Of a stretch of 64,000 nucleotides of DNA, positions 1-11,671 are shown piece after piece. How positions within the stretch are numbered: position 1 is the first letter of the stretch; each line of letters starts with the position of its first letter. The translations under genes and the position numbers were made by a program. The notes under the pieces are model-generated. The model was not told the DNA's origin and ran no database searches. It saw nothing but the letters and a program-made list of their open reading frames with translations. Origin of the DNA: Perilla frutescens (Eukaryota; Streptophyta; Magnoliopsida; Lamiales; Lamiaceae); the NCBI GenBank assembly GCA_026008535.1, contig BRKX01000007.1, forward strand, positions 51,821,001 through 51,885,000. Direction: 5' to 3'.

Positions 1-1777
1 ACTTTTGAGATAGAATGTGATGCTTCTGGTGTTGGAATTGGTGCAGTGTTGATGCAAGAGATCTGACCCATCGCCTATTTCAGTGAGAAGCTTGGCGGCA
101 CCACTGCAAACTACTCGACATATGACAAGGAGTTGTATGCACTAGTGCGGGCGTTGCAAATGTGGCAACACTATTTGTGGGCCAAAGAGTTCGTGATCTA
201 CACCGACCATGAATCATTGAAGCATTTGAAGGGGTAACACAAGTTGAACAAAAGACATGCCCGTTGGATGGAGTTTGCAAGGGAAGGAAAATGTAGTAGC
301 TGACGCACTATCGAGGAGGTACGCTTTACTATCCACTTTAGATGCTAAGTTGCTTGGTTTTGAGTGCATTAAGAACATGTACATTGATGATGAAGATTTT
401 AAGGATGTATATGTTGCATTTGAAGGATCTGGAGATGGGAAATTTTATAGGCATGATGGATATTTGTTTAGAGAAAATAGGTTATGTGTGCCTAATTGTT
501 CCATGCGTGAGCTTTTATTGTTGGAGTCACATAGTGGTGGTTTAATGGGGCATTTTGGGATAGCTAAGACTTTAGCTGTTTTGAATGAACATTTCTTCTG
601 GCCTCATATGAAACGTGACGTGGAACGTATGTGTGCTAAGTGTGTTACATGTAGACAAGCCAAGTCTAGAGTCCAACCACATGGTTTATACATGCCTTTG
701 ACTATTCCTACATTACCTTGGATAGATATATCTATGGATTTTGTGTTAGGATTGCCTAGGAGTAAACGTGGTCATGATTCTATTTTTGTGGTTGTAGATA
801 GATTTTCTAAGATGGCACATTTTATAGCATGTTCTAAAACAAATGATGCTTCCTACATTGCTGATTTATTCTTTAAGGAAGTTGTGCGTCTACATGGTAT
901 GCCTAAGACTATTATTTCTGATAGGGATGCTAAGTTCTTGAGTTATTTCTGGAAGACTTTGTGGTGTAAGTTAGGAACTAAACTTTTGTTTTCCACTACT
1001 TGTCACCCACAAACTGATGGTCAAACGGAAGTAGTAAATAGGACTTTATCCACTTTGTTAAGGGCTCTAATTAAAAAGAACATCAAAACTTGGGAAGAAT
1101 GTTTGCCACATGTTGAATTTGCATATAATAGGTCTGCGTATTCTGCATCTCAGTTTTCACCATTTGAAGTTGCGTATGGATTTAATCCTTTAACTCCGTT
1201 GGATTTGATTCCTTTGCCTATTCATGAACATACTAATCTTGAAGGGAAAAAGAGAGCTGATTTTGTTAAACAGATCCATGAGAAGGCTAGAGCAAACATA
1301 GAGAGGCGAACCGAGCAATATGCCACTAAAGCCAACAAGGGGTGACGGAAGGTGGTGTTTGAGCCCCGTGAATGGGTTTGGCTACATATGCGTAAAGAAC
1401 GGTTTCCAGTTCAAAGGCGTTCTAAGTTACTTCCTAGAGGAGATGGACCATTCCAAGTTGTGGAGCGCATCAGTGATAATGCATACAAGTTGGACTTGCC
1501 AGGTGAGTACAAAGTGAGTTCCTCATTTAATGTTGCTGATTTAAGTCCTTTTGATATAGGTGACGAGCTGGATTTGAGGAAAAATCCTTTTCAAGAGAAG
1601 AGGGATGATACGACCCGAGCTAAGGAGATGTCCGATCCAATCAAGGTGCCAGAAGGACCGGTGACGCGGGCAAGAGCTAAGAGGTTCAAGGAGAGCCTCA
1701 ATGGATTCATACGAGAGGTCTGGAACCAAGAGTCGCATAAGCGACCCGTGGAAGGAGAAGAACCAGAGCCCAACTAG
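1..1777 (+). pseudogene. Element A: Ty3/gypsy pol 3' part (RNase H and integrase), damaged
   Basis: This is the 3' half of a retrotransposon polyprotein that enters the window in the RNase H domain (EIECDASG near 10-33, TDHESLKHLKG near 202-234). The integrase follows: an HHCC zinc finger (H at about 531 and 552, CAKC..C near 631-655), then the core with DISMDF near 724, SDRDAKF near 919 and TEVVNRTL near 1027, so the D, D and E positions are all present. In-frame stops lie at 64-66, 235-237 and 1343-1345. A short deletion near 270-290 joins the RNase H end to the tail of its linker. The C-terminal tail, with the motif GPVTRARAKRF, is read from inside the 3' LTR and stops at 1775-1777. The copy is dead. 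The tail and the integrase resemble the CRM lineage of plant chromoviruses; that lineage call is by eye. Confidence 0.9.
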
Positions 1778-2484
1778 AAGACAGTGATCACGAGCTGCGG
1801 AACAGACTGGCACGAACTACAGCATGAGCCAGGATGCGAGCAACCGCTCACGCCGTTTGACACGAGCTACAGCGCGGGAGAACGCACGAGTGAATCTGGC
1901 CGCACCACTGATGCTACGGGCAATGAGACTGGCGCGACCTACAGCACGACCTAAGGCGCGAGTGAAGCCGGTCGTGCCATAGACGCTACACAGAATGAGA
2001 CTGCTGCGACCTACAGTGCGATCTGGAGCGCGACTGACCCCGTGTCGCACCCATCTGGAGTGTGTCTGGAATTGCGCGATTCTTATGTTTTATTTTCTAG
2101 TTGTGTAGGATTTTATTTTCGGGCTTAGTTTGTTTTGGACCAACTATATAAGACCATGTTCTCTCATTATTTTGGATACAACTTTGATATTAATTTTAAA
2201 ACGTGAGTTTTCACTTTTCTCTCTGAGAGAATTATCCGAGTTTCACAACATAACGTGAGATTCAAACGACTTATCAAACGGATTCACATCCCCGTTTGTG
2301 GCGTCATCCATACAATCCAAGTTCGTGTTTCCAATTGATCGAGGGTCACGGATTCAATTAAATTTGTGGTTCAATTTCATTGTGAGGCTAGGGTTTGGAT
2401 CTTTCATCCCCAATTGTTCTTGTAACCTGATACTCCTGGGAAAACAACGTAATCGTCATCATTGTACCGGCGAAGATCGCATCA
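1606..2484 (+). repeat. 3' LTR of element A
   Basis: The LTR begins TGATACGACC right after a purine tract (AAGAGAAGAGGGA, 1593-1605) and ends GATCGCATCA. Its 3' half is the reverse complement of the solo LTR at 10828-11434, which fixes the end. TATA-like ACTATATAAG lies near 2144. The first 170 bp still encode the polyprotein tail. CpG-rich inverted-repeat units lie at about 1929-1978 and 2003-2049. The five bases after the LTR, ATTCC, match ATTCA at the same point in the other F LTR copy (just before 8259), so A probably inserted into the LTR of element F. The other half of the duplication lies outside the window. Confidence 0.82.
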
Positions 2485-2582
2485 ATTCCTTTATACTGAA
2501 AATGTTTGGATATTACACGTATTCTAACTATTATTTTTATATTCCTACTTAAATTTAGATAATAAATTTTTGGGGTATTACA
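2485..2582 (-). repeat. Remnant of the 3' LTR of element F
   Basis: About 90 bp here are nearly identical to 8259-8351 and end with the same inverted TGTAATACCCC terminus. On the minus strand this is the start of an LTR directly after a purine-rich tract (2583-2595). Element A interrupts it on the left, and the rest of the LTR is outside the window. Confidence 0.75.
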
Positions 2583-3413
2583 CTCCTCCCTCCTTAAAAG
2601 AATTTCGTCCCGAAATTCACTTATCTTAGAACATTTCAGGATATTGTTGTCTCATCTTTCTTTCAAGTTCCCACGTTGTTTCTGTCCGATCATGATGATT
2701 CCATTGCATAAGCACCAATGGAATTTGCTTGTTTCTTTAGACTTGAACTTTTGTATCAAGAATCTTGTTGGGTTTTTCCTCATACGTCATATCAGAACGT
2801 AGAACTAGCTCACTTTCTTTGATAACATGCTCCGGGTTAAATACATATTTCCTGAGCATTGACACGTGTTATAGATCATGAACTTGTAATAGGTTTAGCG
2901 GTAGGGCTAATCGATATGCAACATCACCAATTCTTTTGAGGATTTTAAACGGTCCAGTACATCTTGGTTTCAATTTTCCTCTCTGGCCAAATCTCACAAC
3001 ACCCCATGTTGGAAATACCTTTAAGAAGATCTTTTCACTAACTTGGAATTGTGGGTCTGTTCTACGCTTATCTGCATATGCCTTCTGTCTGTCTTGTGCT
3101 TCTTTCATTCTTGCTCGAATTTGGTCGATCATCTTGACAGTGGTTTGCATGATTTCTGGACCCAAAATCTCTCTTTCCCCAACTTCATCCCAGTACAGGG
3201 GTGATCTGCATAGCGACTATGTAAGGCTTCATATAGTGTAATTTTTGATCGGTAGCTATTGTTATATGCAAACTCCACCAAAGTAAAACATTTTCCCAGC
3301 TTGTGTTTCCATCCAACACAACTCGAAAATAGGTTCTTACGATACTCTTCAATTAACTTAAAAAAAATATGACAAAAAAAATGGTTCAACTTAAAACAGA
3401 GCAGGAACTTCAT
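2583..3413 (-). pseudogene. Element F: Ty3/gypsy integrase C-terminal remnant
   Basis: On the minus strand, two overlapping open segments (3413-3129 and 3165-2869) carry the end of a chromovirus-type integrase. One has EFAYNNSYRSKI and then a degenerate EALHSRYADHPC, matching the usual EFAYNNSYHSSIGMAPYEALYG region. The other has the RRTDPQFQVSEKIFLK and GKLKPRCTGPFKILKRIG stretches and the Y-R-L-A-L-P motif. They are in different frames, so a frameshift separates them. Downstream, at 2583-2610, the minus strand reads GGGACGAAATTC followed by AAGGAGGGAGGAG, the typical polypurine end of Tekay/Del elements, directly before the LTR. Everything upstream of the integrase end is missing. Confidence 0.8.
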
Positions 3414-4914
3414 AAAATCATAGAAAATTCAATTCAAATTTGATCGAGACATGGTTAGTGGCCACGAGTTCACCACAATGGGACCTATAATCGATCAGGA
3501 GTCATAGACAAATTTCGATCATCCTGGCCTGAAATCGGCCAGAAAAACAACTATTACTGTACATGGAACAGATTGATCACCAAGAAGTTTGGGGCTCGAT
3601 CGTGGTTGTACTTAATGGATTTAAAGTACAATTTTTCATAGTATGGAAAACAAAAATTTTAATGAAACAGACCGTTCAAGAATATAATGGTTATATAAAC
3701 TGGAAATTATCAATAAATATAGCATATTCAACCTAGATAAATTATGCCAGAAAAGAGTGTGGTTTTGGGAAAAATTACAGATCGGATTCAGAGGATCAAA
3801 CGATATCTGATCTTACATTGGACATAAAGGATTGGAAGACTGCAATGAGGAGTTGCTATAGACCAAAAATCAAGTCTATACAATGGAGTAAACGACGGAA
3901 AACAACTTCTAAAGTTGCATTCGCAACACAATGATTTATGCGGCAGATTTGAAGCATCAATTTGTGACGTGTCTTTGATAGATCAAATGATATCATATTG
4001 ATGATCCGAAACTTGTTATGAAAAGCTTGAAGTGCTAGGTTTACAATGACGTAAACTTCGGAGGAAAAAAAATGGATGAATCAACGGGGAAAGACGTCGC
4101 AATGGGACTGCGACATAACTCGATGACCGACAACATCACTAAGGTTCTAGGCCCATTTTCTCAACTTTTCGGGCACCGGATGAAAACGACATCAAAATGA
4201 ATTTTGTTCTACTATAACAAAGAAATGTGGGTATAAAGTTTCAGAATTTTTCTCAACATATTTCATTCCCAAAAGATTGAAAGAGAGATGGCTGCTTTGG
4301 AAGAATATGGCCAAGATGATAGAGAGAGAAAAGATAAATGAGTGATGCTTCATTATGCTTGATTATTATTTTCATGGTTGAGGATGTTCAGCTGCCCCTA
4401 CCCTGGACATGTATGGAACACATGGATCAAGATAAGGTTGAGTGGTGACAATCAATGTGTGATATATTTTAATATATGGTATTGGATTGAAATAGAGAAC
4501 AAATAAAATTCCGTTGGAAGATCAAGCGAACTCCATTTTTAATGAAATCAGTGACCACATGATATGAAAAGATTTGTGACTCCTAGTCAAAAATGAAATT
4601 AATTTTGGAGTTAAACATAATGCGGTAGAATTTTTAAGGATGAAAAGACGGTCTTTCCATAATTAGGATACACAAGATTCAATAAACGTCCGAATGACAA
4701 ATGAAAAAAAAAACTCATAGAAATGTCTCATCATGAGAAAGAAGATATGTGATCGGGAAAGGTTTAGAGGACAACATAATTTTATGAGTAGAATTGAGTT
4801 AAATTTGGAAATCGTTGGAATTTTCAAAAATCATTTCAAAGCTTCATATAAACAACACATGTTTCATATACAGTTGGGGTGATTCACAATTTTATTTTGG
4901 GATGAGGTGTTACA
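3414..4914 (-). repeat. Probable LTR of a second nested element (G)
   Basis: The right edge is supported: on the minus strand, GGAAGGGTGGAA (polypurine tract) is followed at 4914 by TGTAACACCTCATCCC, a typical Tekay-type LTR start. The left edge is not visible, because no matching copy is in the window. No open reading frame of note was seen in these 1.5 kb. Confidence 0.4.
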
Positions 4915-4965
4915 TTCCACCCTTCCACTAAAGAAAATTTTATCCTCAAAATTTTCACGTATTCG
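4915..4965 (-). other. Polypurine tract and polyprotein end of element G
   Basis: The minus strand reads GTGAAAATTTTGAGGATAAA and then TTTTCTTTAGTGGAAGGGTG. This is the usual end of a Tekay-type pol (EN-F-ED-K-I-F-F) followed by the polypurine tract, directly before the LTR start at 4914. Confidence 0.5.
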
Positions 4966-6315
4966 AAACCACTATAAAATATTCGAGTATTTCTTTTCTT
5001 TTCTTTTTCGTAGCACCTGCTATTTCGTTAGCTCCCTAAGGTGGTAGATTCCGATCTCTTCCTGCACGTGACATTAGAATAGACCTATCAAAGGAAGACA
5101 ACATTCTAAATCTACAAAAATGTAAAACTTGAGCCAACAACATCACACAATCATCTATGGCCATCGTACATTCAACATCGTCCATCTGCTCGTTGCCCTG
5201 CGGCTTCCAATGATAAAGTTTGAATGCAATGCATGAAAAATGTATCAACAACAATTTCAAATGATGGCACCCAAATTGTCCATGAACTCGTTATCGCTTA
5301 TTGAGCAAACTTTATAATCTCATCTCTATAGGTAGGTATAAACGGTGGTGATCGATCTATTTCAATATTTTGCTCAGGTGACAATTCTGATGTTGAACCG
5401 CGCTTGTAGCAGCCATCATCGTCCAGCATATATACCCATAAAAATTCCCAGTCTCCACATAGATCGTTAACTTACGATTTTGCTTTTAAAAATATTTTAT
5501 TGCTTAATATGTCTATCTTCCTAGCAACAACGCAAATTCTTGGTCAATATTAACACATCCTCAATATGAAAGACTTATTCTAACTAGGTGTTGACCCCTA
5601 TAGAGTAAGTTATTTCCCCAACGAACTCGAACACCGAATCAATCTCTGTCTTGGTACACGTACGAAATCTCATAATTTGCTTGTCGTTCGATATACATGT
5701 GGTAGTTCTTCTAAGTCATAAGTTTATGTTCAGTCATCAAAGTGAAACATTTCATCAGTCAAACTATGTTCTCAGCAATCTCATAAGTGTTTACAAGTTC
5801 AATCTAAGTTTAGCAACTATAAGCTAAGTTATTATCAAGATTTCAAGTTCTCATACACATTCTAGAGTATATATAACAAACACTTTCTGGATATCAAAGT
5901 TTACTGTATGCATTCTGCACGTCCCCAACATCACAAGTATGCACAAGGCATAGATAAACAAGTTCATACATATATGTAATCAACATAATTTTTCGACAGA
6001 AAATAATATGCTCACAGACATATTTCAAAACCAGTATGCTATCACCATAGCAACAGAGTACGCAATCAATGCAGTTAATCAGAGTATGTAATCAACATAA
6101 AAATCAATCTTTCGAGGAATTCCCGTCAATACGGCGAATCCTAATCTTTCATTTTTAGACAGACTTAATATTTCAACAAATAATGTAAACTTTTAAAAAC
6201 TAAAATATGCATAAAATTGTTGCGTGAGTGACAAGCTGAGGGCTTATAATATTACATGAAAATTTTAGGAAACATGAATTAAATTGACCCAGCAGGTCTG
6301 CAGAGTTGCAAACCT
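4966..6315. other. Non-coding interior of element F/G, no gene seen
   Basis: The stretch is AT-rich with no retroviral motif and no sizeable open frame that looks real. It lies between the G end (about 4965) and the F primer-binding site (about 6316), so it is most likely degraded leader or a deleted gag region. Confidence 0.4.
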
Positions 6316-6328
6316 GCTTTGATACCAC
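6316..6328 (-). other. Primer-binding site of element F
   Basis: The minus strand reads TGGTATCAAAGCAGG three bases after the LTR end. It resembles the initiator-tRNA-Met site TGGTATCAGAGC used by many plant gypsy elements, with one visible mismatch. Confidence 0.65.
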
Positions 6329-6330
6329 TT

Positions 6331-8351
6331 TGTAGTACCCCGGTCCCGAAAGACCGTGGAAATGAACACCACAGGGGTTGGAATTAAGAAGCGGGAAAGA
6401 AAGGGGTAACCTTAACAGAAAATTTAGAAACCAAACATGCATTATAATTATAAAATCCTAGTTCAACAATAATACGAAGATCAGAGTTATAGAATAATTT
6501 AACGACAATAACAACGAAAGTGCGGAAGCAAGACTTTGAACAAAAGAGAAGTCAACGGGAAAAACACATAATTAACAAAAGCCCGTTCCTCAGCATCGTC
6601 ACTTCCACGCGCCAGTCTACTGACCTAAAAAATTTTTGAAAGATTTGGGCTGAGTACTAATGCACTCAGTGGGCAAGTTTTCACAATGACATTTATGTAA
6701 TTCATTTCCTAAAAGTGATATATCTGTACTTATGCATGTAGTGAAGCTTAGGAGGTTTTAGAATATAAAGTAACCTAAGTGCACCAAAATATTTTATCAT
6801 GAAGCACTTAGTGTATAACCAGTCACTGCCCGCAACCTCTACTACATCATCAACGTGTAAGTTTTAAGAGTATCACCAATGCGTATAACCGTTCATTTTA
6901 GTCTTCACGATAAGGAATAAGGCATGACAAATAAAGCATGCATACTGTAGCTACCGAGCAAAGACTCATACTCAACTGAACAGAGAAAGACTCCTACACC
7001 AAACCCAAACCTCTATATTTCTATTTATTTATACTTCTTTCCCTTTTTCTAATTTTGGTAAGTTTATTAGCTATTTCTAAGTTTTGATGTTTATAAAGTA
7101 AATAAAAAAGAATAGAGGAATCTCATGTGTTCTATGGGTTTGAAATAGAGATTGGTTAATACTAGCAGAGGTCAGAGTGGTTATATTTTGAAATTATGAA
7201 TTTGGAGAAAATTATTAGTTGTGTTATGTAGAAACGTGAATTCTCCAGTCATGTGTTAGACTGTTGGTGATGTGCTGTGATATGAAATGGAGATAAAATG
7301 GGTATTTGTGTTTGCAAATACATTTATAGAAAGTGGAGAAATAAACTGTTGAGGTTATATTCATCACAAATAGGAGCTAGTACATATTGAAGTTTCTGTT
7401 TCAGTAAGTGATATTGTTGTTTGTGCTAAGATGCTAATCATGGATGATGGTGTAAAATTTACAATAGTCACAAAAGGTTGAACTGGAAAGCTTACCGAAA
7501 GAAGTTCGATCTTGATGCAGTTCTTTAGTTTGAAAAGTTTATGCAATCTTTGTAAATATTTGGTGGATTTGCTTTGAATTCTAGTCGATACACTTAGCTT
7601 AGTAAGTGGGTTAGATATCTCTTTTTCTATTGTTAAAATATAGAAATACAGAGATTGTGATTTGGTTAGCAAAGTGAAGGACAAGTGTGTGTTTCTTTTT
7701 GCTGAATGGGTTGTTATACATATACGTGTACAACTATTGAAGGAAGAAGGAAAACTAATCATTATAATTTACACATGTAACTATATGGATAGAGATTTGT
7801 GCATGTTTGCCATGTTATTTCTTCCACTACTATCACTAACTTTTTATTTATTATTATATTTATTATTAATCATTACTATTATGACAACTAAACACGTATA
7901 TTAATCTACAATACACACACACACACACACACACAATTCATGATTGCAAAAATAATTTAACAACTAAGGTTATAAGTAAGTATAAATATATATCATTTCT
8001 TTACTTTTTTTTTCATAATTAAATTATATGTATATATAATGTATGTGTATTTATATATAAAAATCGTACTAAATCAATTTGCACTTAATAAATAAATTCC
8101 TAATTAATCTAATTGAGTTTGAATCTAGGGTTCCGAATAAGAATATGAGAATATATCGGGTATCTCTAATCCACTAATCGACACACTTCACTTAGAAAGG
8201 GATCTATACGGTCCATTTTCTTTCCTAACTTACCCTTAAGATTAGCATAGACTATTCATTTATACTGAAAATGTTTGGATATTACACTTATTCTAACTAT
8301 TATTTTTATATTCCTACTTAAATTTAGATAATAAATTTTTGGGGTATTACA
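6331..8351 (-). repeat. 5' LTR of element F (about 2.0 kb)
   Basis: On the minus strand it starts TGTAATACCCC (8351) and ends GGGGTACTACA (6331), imperfect inverted termini that are followed by the primer-binding site. The first 90 bp are shared with 2485-2582. A (CA)n run lies at 7911-7935. Small open frames inside (for example 7364-7762) look like chance. The five bases to the right are AATAT, the expected place of a target duplication. Confidence 0.7.
7911..7935. repeat. (CA)n microsatellite
   Basis: About 12 uninterrupted AC dinucleotides inside the F LTR. Confidence 0.9.
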
Positions 8352-9794
8352 AATATGCTACTTTGAGTGTTTGTATAGTTTTGAAATTAGAAAACAGGGT
8401 ACACAGAGAAAACAAGCTCAAAGTATCAAAACACGGAGTCTCTGGCGCGATCCACAGCGCGGCTAAAGGCGCGATCACCGGTCACGCCAAAGAGCGCGAG
8501 CTTCAGCGCGACTGAGCACGCCCGCGCCCAAACACGCATTAAAACCCTTCTCTGGCGCGACAGACAGTGCGAGCAAGGGCGCGACTGACCCCGCTCGCGC
8601 TGACCTAGCAGACTTCAGAACGGGTTTTTAATCTCCCTCTTTCATTTTTCACTCCATTCTCACACAATGCACACTCAAAAACACACGCACACACACGAAA
8701 TTCTCCACTCCAAGCAAGAATACAAGTTAAATCTTCCCCCATCCTCTACATTTTCAGTTTACCCATGATCGTTTCTATCATTTGTGTGAAATTTTGGTTA
8801 TTTATGGTAGAAATTGTAAAAATCTTAAAACTAGGTTTCAATTTGGGGAAATTCATTTGAAACGATGTGTAGATGGATATGTTGCTTCTACTTTGTCTCT
8901 TGAGGATGATTCTACTACATTGTGGTTGAATTTGTTCAAATTCCAAATTAGGGCTAAACATTTGGGAAAAATTGCTTGGATAGAAAATTTGATTAATTTT
9001 GTTGCTTCAAATTTCCCCCATGAGAAAGATGGACCATTATCTAGTAGAAGTAAAGTTAGTTGGGAGATGCTTGTACATGCATTATTGTAAATTTAGAACA
9101 AGGGCTTAAATATTTGAGATTGTGAATTTGTAGTCTTGTTCTTGGCTTTTTATAAGTCTATGCATGCTTTTTGTGAACTTTACAAGTGTTGGGGGATTGA
9201 TGTTGTTGGAAGTGGTTGTTCATTAATTCTTGTGATTGAAAACTAGAGCTTAGTAATTGTTGGGATATTTCTTTCCATTTCTTTGCTCTGCTCTTTCTTT
9301 CCTTGCATACAAAAGTTTATTGACACATGTTGGTGAAATATGCAAGTAATAAGAAGGGCGACAATGTCGATGTGTTGGTTTTGTGTGTGGATGAAAGATG
9401 AAGTTTGGAGTTAATTGGAGGTGTTTGGGTGAAATGTTGAATAATGGTGAAGTGTTTTTAAATGGGATGTTGCTCGATGTTGTTTTTACCTACCTCCATG
9501 ATGCAAAATGTTGTTGAATTTTGTTGTGAATTAGGGGGTAGTATATGTGCAACTCCGATCCTATTTGTTTAATTCTTTTTGAAAATTGTAGTGCCTAGAA
9601 TGGATATGCTTTTTGTTTTTGTTGCAAATTATGCTAAGGCCTGCAAGTGTGAATAGTTTTGTTATATTTTGCTATAAAGGGGCTATATTTCTATTTTGTT
9701 GGTTTGGTTTATTACTTACAATTGGGCCCTTACTTTTTGTTTGTCTTTATTCTTTGCAAGGTTTTGTTCTTTTGCAATAAATTGTATACTAAGA
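8352..9794 (+). other. 5' LTR/leader region of element H
   Basis: The sequence lies between the F LTR and the H start codon. It contains the CpG-rich array at 8437-8612, AC-rich DNA at 8660-8700 and TATA-like CTATAAAGG at 9672. It probably holds the end of the H 5' LTR and its leader, but no clear match to the 3' LTR (21133-22737) was found by eye, so the LTR edge is not placed. A 102-codon open frame (8782-9090, +) is present; no family is recognised and it may be chance. Confidence 0.4.
8437..8612 (+). repeat. CpG-rich inverted-repeat module, about 3 units
   Basis: Units begin TCTGGCGCGAYCCACAG (8437 and about 8552), continue with GCGCGACTGA and end near CGCTCGCGC. The start GGCGCGA and end TCGCGCC are complementary, so each unit can fold as a hairpin. 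The same unit appears at 1929-2049 and 21283-21675, and in degraded form at 11265-11400. Confidence 0.75.
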
Positions 9795-10827
9795 ATGGTA
9801 AGACCAAGCAGAGGACAAACTTCTAGGAGATACGTGGATGAAGAATCTGAGGAAGAAGAATCCAGTGTCGATCTCTCCGAAGAAGAAGAAGAAGAAGAAG
9901 AGGAACAAGAGGAAGAAGACCAAGGGGAAGAGGAAAAAAATGAGTTTGTGCAACCCGAGCTTTTGCCAGACTATCCCGATAGTGGACCAAATGACCCTGC
10001 AAGAGTGGGTCTTTTCTTCTGTACACAAGAGGAACGGGACTGTTAGGAGAAGTTGACAGCATCTTTCAACATATTGCCCATCAAGTATTCGTGTGACTCA
10101 TGCACTCAAGCTATGGGAATACACGATGATGTTTGGAGAATGTTCACAAGAATTGGGTGGGCACATGCAGTGCAAGGAAGGTGGCTTACCTATCCTGTCT
10201 TGGTCAAGGAGTTTCTATCCTCGCTTAAAGTTCAAAAACTCCCTAGCAGAGGGCCGATTGGGTGCACTTTTCGATTGGAAAATCACGATCACGAGCTCAC
10301 AATGGCCCAACTTAACCAAATTTTTCAAACCCCGACAGATGGATACTTTCACTACCACATAAATTTCAATGCTGAGGTGTTTTGGAGATTGATCCTAGAC
10401 CCGGATGAGAGGATGTTCCAGTACGACTCAGGATTGGCAAAAGCTTCGCAAATCCAAAATCCAGTTTTCAGATACATCCACAGAATCCTTTCCTCCACTG
10501 TCCTTGCTCAACACGAGAATAGTGGACTTCGTAAGGATGAGCTTTACATCTTGTGGAGTATGCTCCAAGCAATATACGTGGATTTTGGAGCATTGCTTTT
10601 GGATCAGTTTAAAAGACAAGTGCAGCCAAGCAAAGGCACGGTGAGTATAGGAGGCATGATCACTCCTATTGCCATGGCCTTGGACATCAATCTAGCTGCC
10701 TATCAGCCACTCCCGGGACCTCAAGCTCTCAACCTTGCACATCTTCGGAATGTCCGCATGATCAGCCCCAATGCCGCTCCCATTGAGCTCATAATGAAAG
10801 ATGGAAGAAAGTTTCCACTACCAAACC
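9795..10827 (+). CDS. Element H ORF, part 1 (Athila ORF1 / plant transposon protein-like)
   Basis: The frame opens with ATG at 9795. It begins with a basic stretch (MVRPSRGQTSRR) and then about 40 strongly acidic residues, including a run of nine Glu. After an in-frame TAG at 10044-10046 the frame continues with a globular domain of about 250 residues. This has the look of the ATHILA ORF-1 / putative plant transposon protein family: W-AHAVQGRWLTYP, then GCTFRLENHDHELTMAQLNQIF, then a long helix-rich part ending GALLLDQFKRQV and GGMITPIAMAL. The function of that family is not established. The frame is cut by a solo LTR at 10828 and resumes at 11440. The TAG is the only internal stop noticed. 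Confidence 0.65.
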
Positions 10828-11439
10828 TGATGCGATCCTCACCGGCAAGACGATGACGATAGCGTTGTTTTCCCAGAAATATCAGGTTACACGAACAATT
10901 GGGGATGAAAATCCAAACCCTAGTCTCTCAATGAATTTAAACCACGAATTGATTGAATCCGCGACCATTGATCAATTGGAAACATGAACTCGGATTGTAT
11001 GGAAGACGCCACAAATGGGGATGTGAATCCGTTTGATAAGTCATTTGAATCTCACGTTGTGTTGTGAAACTCAGATAATTCTCTCAGAGAGAAAAAGTGA
11101 AAACTCATGTTTAAATTTAATATCAAAGTTGTGTTAATGAAATATAATGCAAGCCCTTATATAGGTGGGCAAAATAAAGAAAACCCTAATTAAGTTCTAA
11201 ACTGAATGGGAAATAAAACAGAGTCCAAAAACAGATAAAATCCGAAACCATACAGACATGGATGCGACACGGTCGCGCTTTAGACCCATTCGGGTCGCGC
11301 CTCACGGCGCGAATGAGTTGGTCGCGCTGCCTGGACCCACTGGGGTCTGGCTGTCTGTGTGATTCGAGCCTCCTCTGCGCGATGCGATAGGACTTGTGAA
11401 CTCGTTCATCGGCACCCCCTTTGATATCGTATCAAAACC
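10823..11439 (-). mobile_element. Solo LTR of an A-type element with target duplication AAACC
   Basis: The LTR itself is 10828-11434 (607 bp), TG...CA on both edges, with AAACC at 10823-10827 and again at 11435-11439. Its left 430 bp are the reverse complement of 2060-2484, so it belongs to the A family but is inverted and has a shorter, diverged U3. No internal region remains, as expected after LTR-LTR recombination. A CpG-rich module of the GCGCGACC type lies at 11265-11400. Confidence 0.88.
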
Positions 11440-11671
11440 CAGCACTCACCTCTGTGACCAATTTCGAGGATCAACGAAATTGGTTGATGAACACTGTGGA
11501 GCATAATGCCTTGATGATTGCTCCGGAACCCATGGGAGTGCATCTTCAAAGAGAAAATGCGCAGCCAAGAGCACCCCGTGGGCAGAGAAGGAACAGAGGG
11601 GACGTGGCGGATGAACGGCTAGAATCTATTGAAGGTATGATGACAACCATGAATCAAAATTTTACTAACTT
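11440..11671 (+). CDS. Element H ORF, part 2
   Basis: This continues the 9795 frame after one copy of AAACC. It is open to the next insertion at 11672. The segment is hydrophilic, with VTNFEDQRNWLM near the start, a basic patch (RAPRGQRRNRGD) and then the beginning of a coiled coil (LESIEGMMTTMNQNF). Confidence 0.6.

Noticed and set aside
7364..7904. Open frames of 132 and 80 codons on opposite strands
   Set aside because: They lie inside the F LTR, overlap each other, and have low-complexity composition without a domain.
8782..9090. 102-codon plus-strand frame before the H ORF as a separate gene
   Set aside because: Composition is plausible but no motif, homolog or promoter was recognised and it lies in retroelement leader, so it is only mentioned there.
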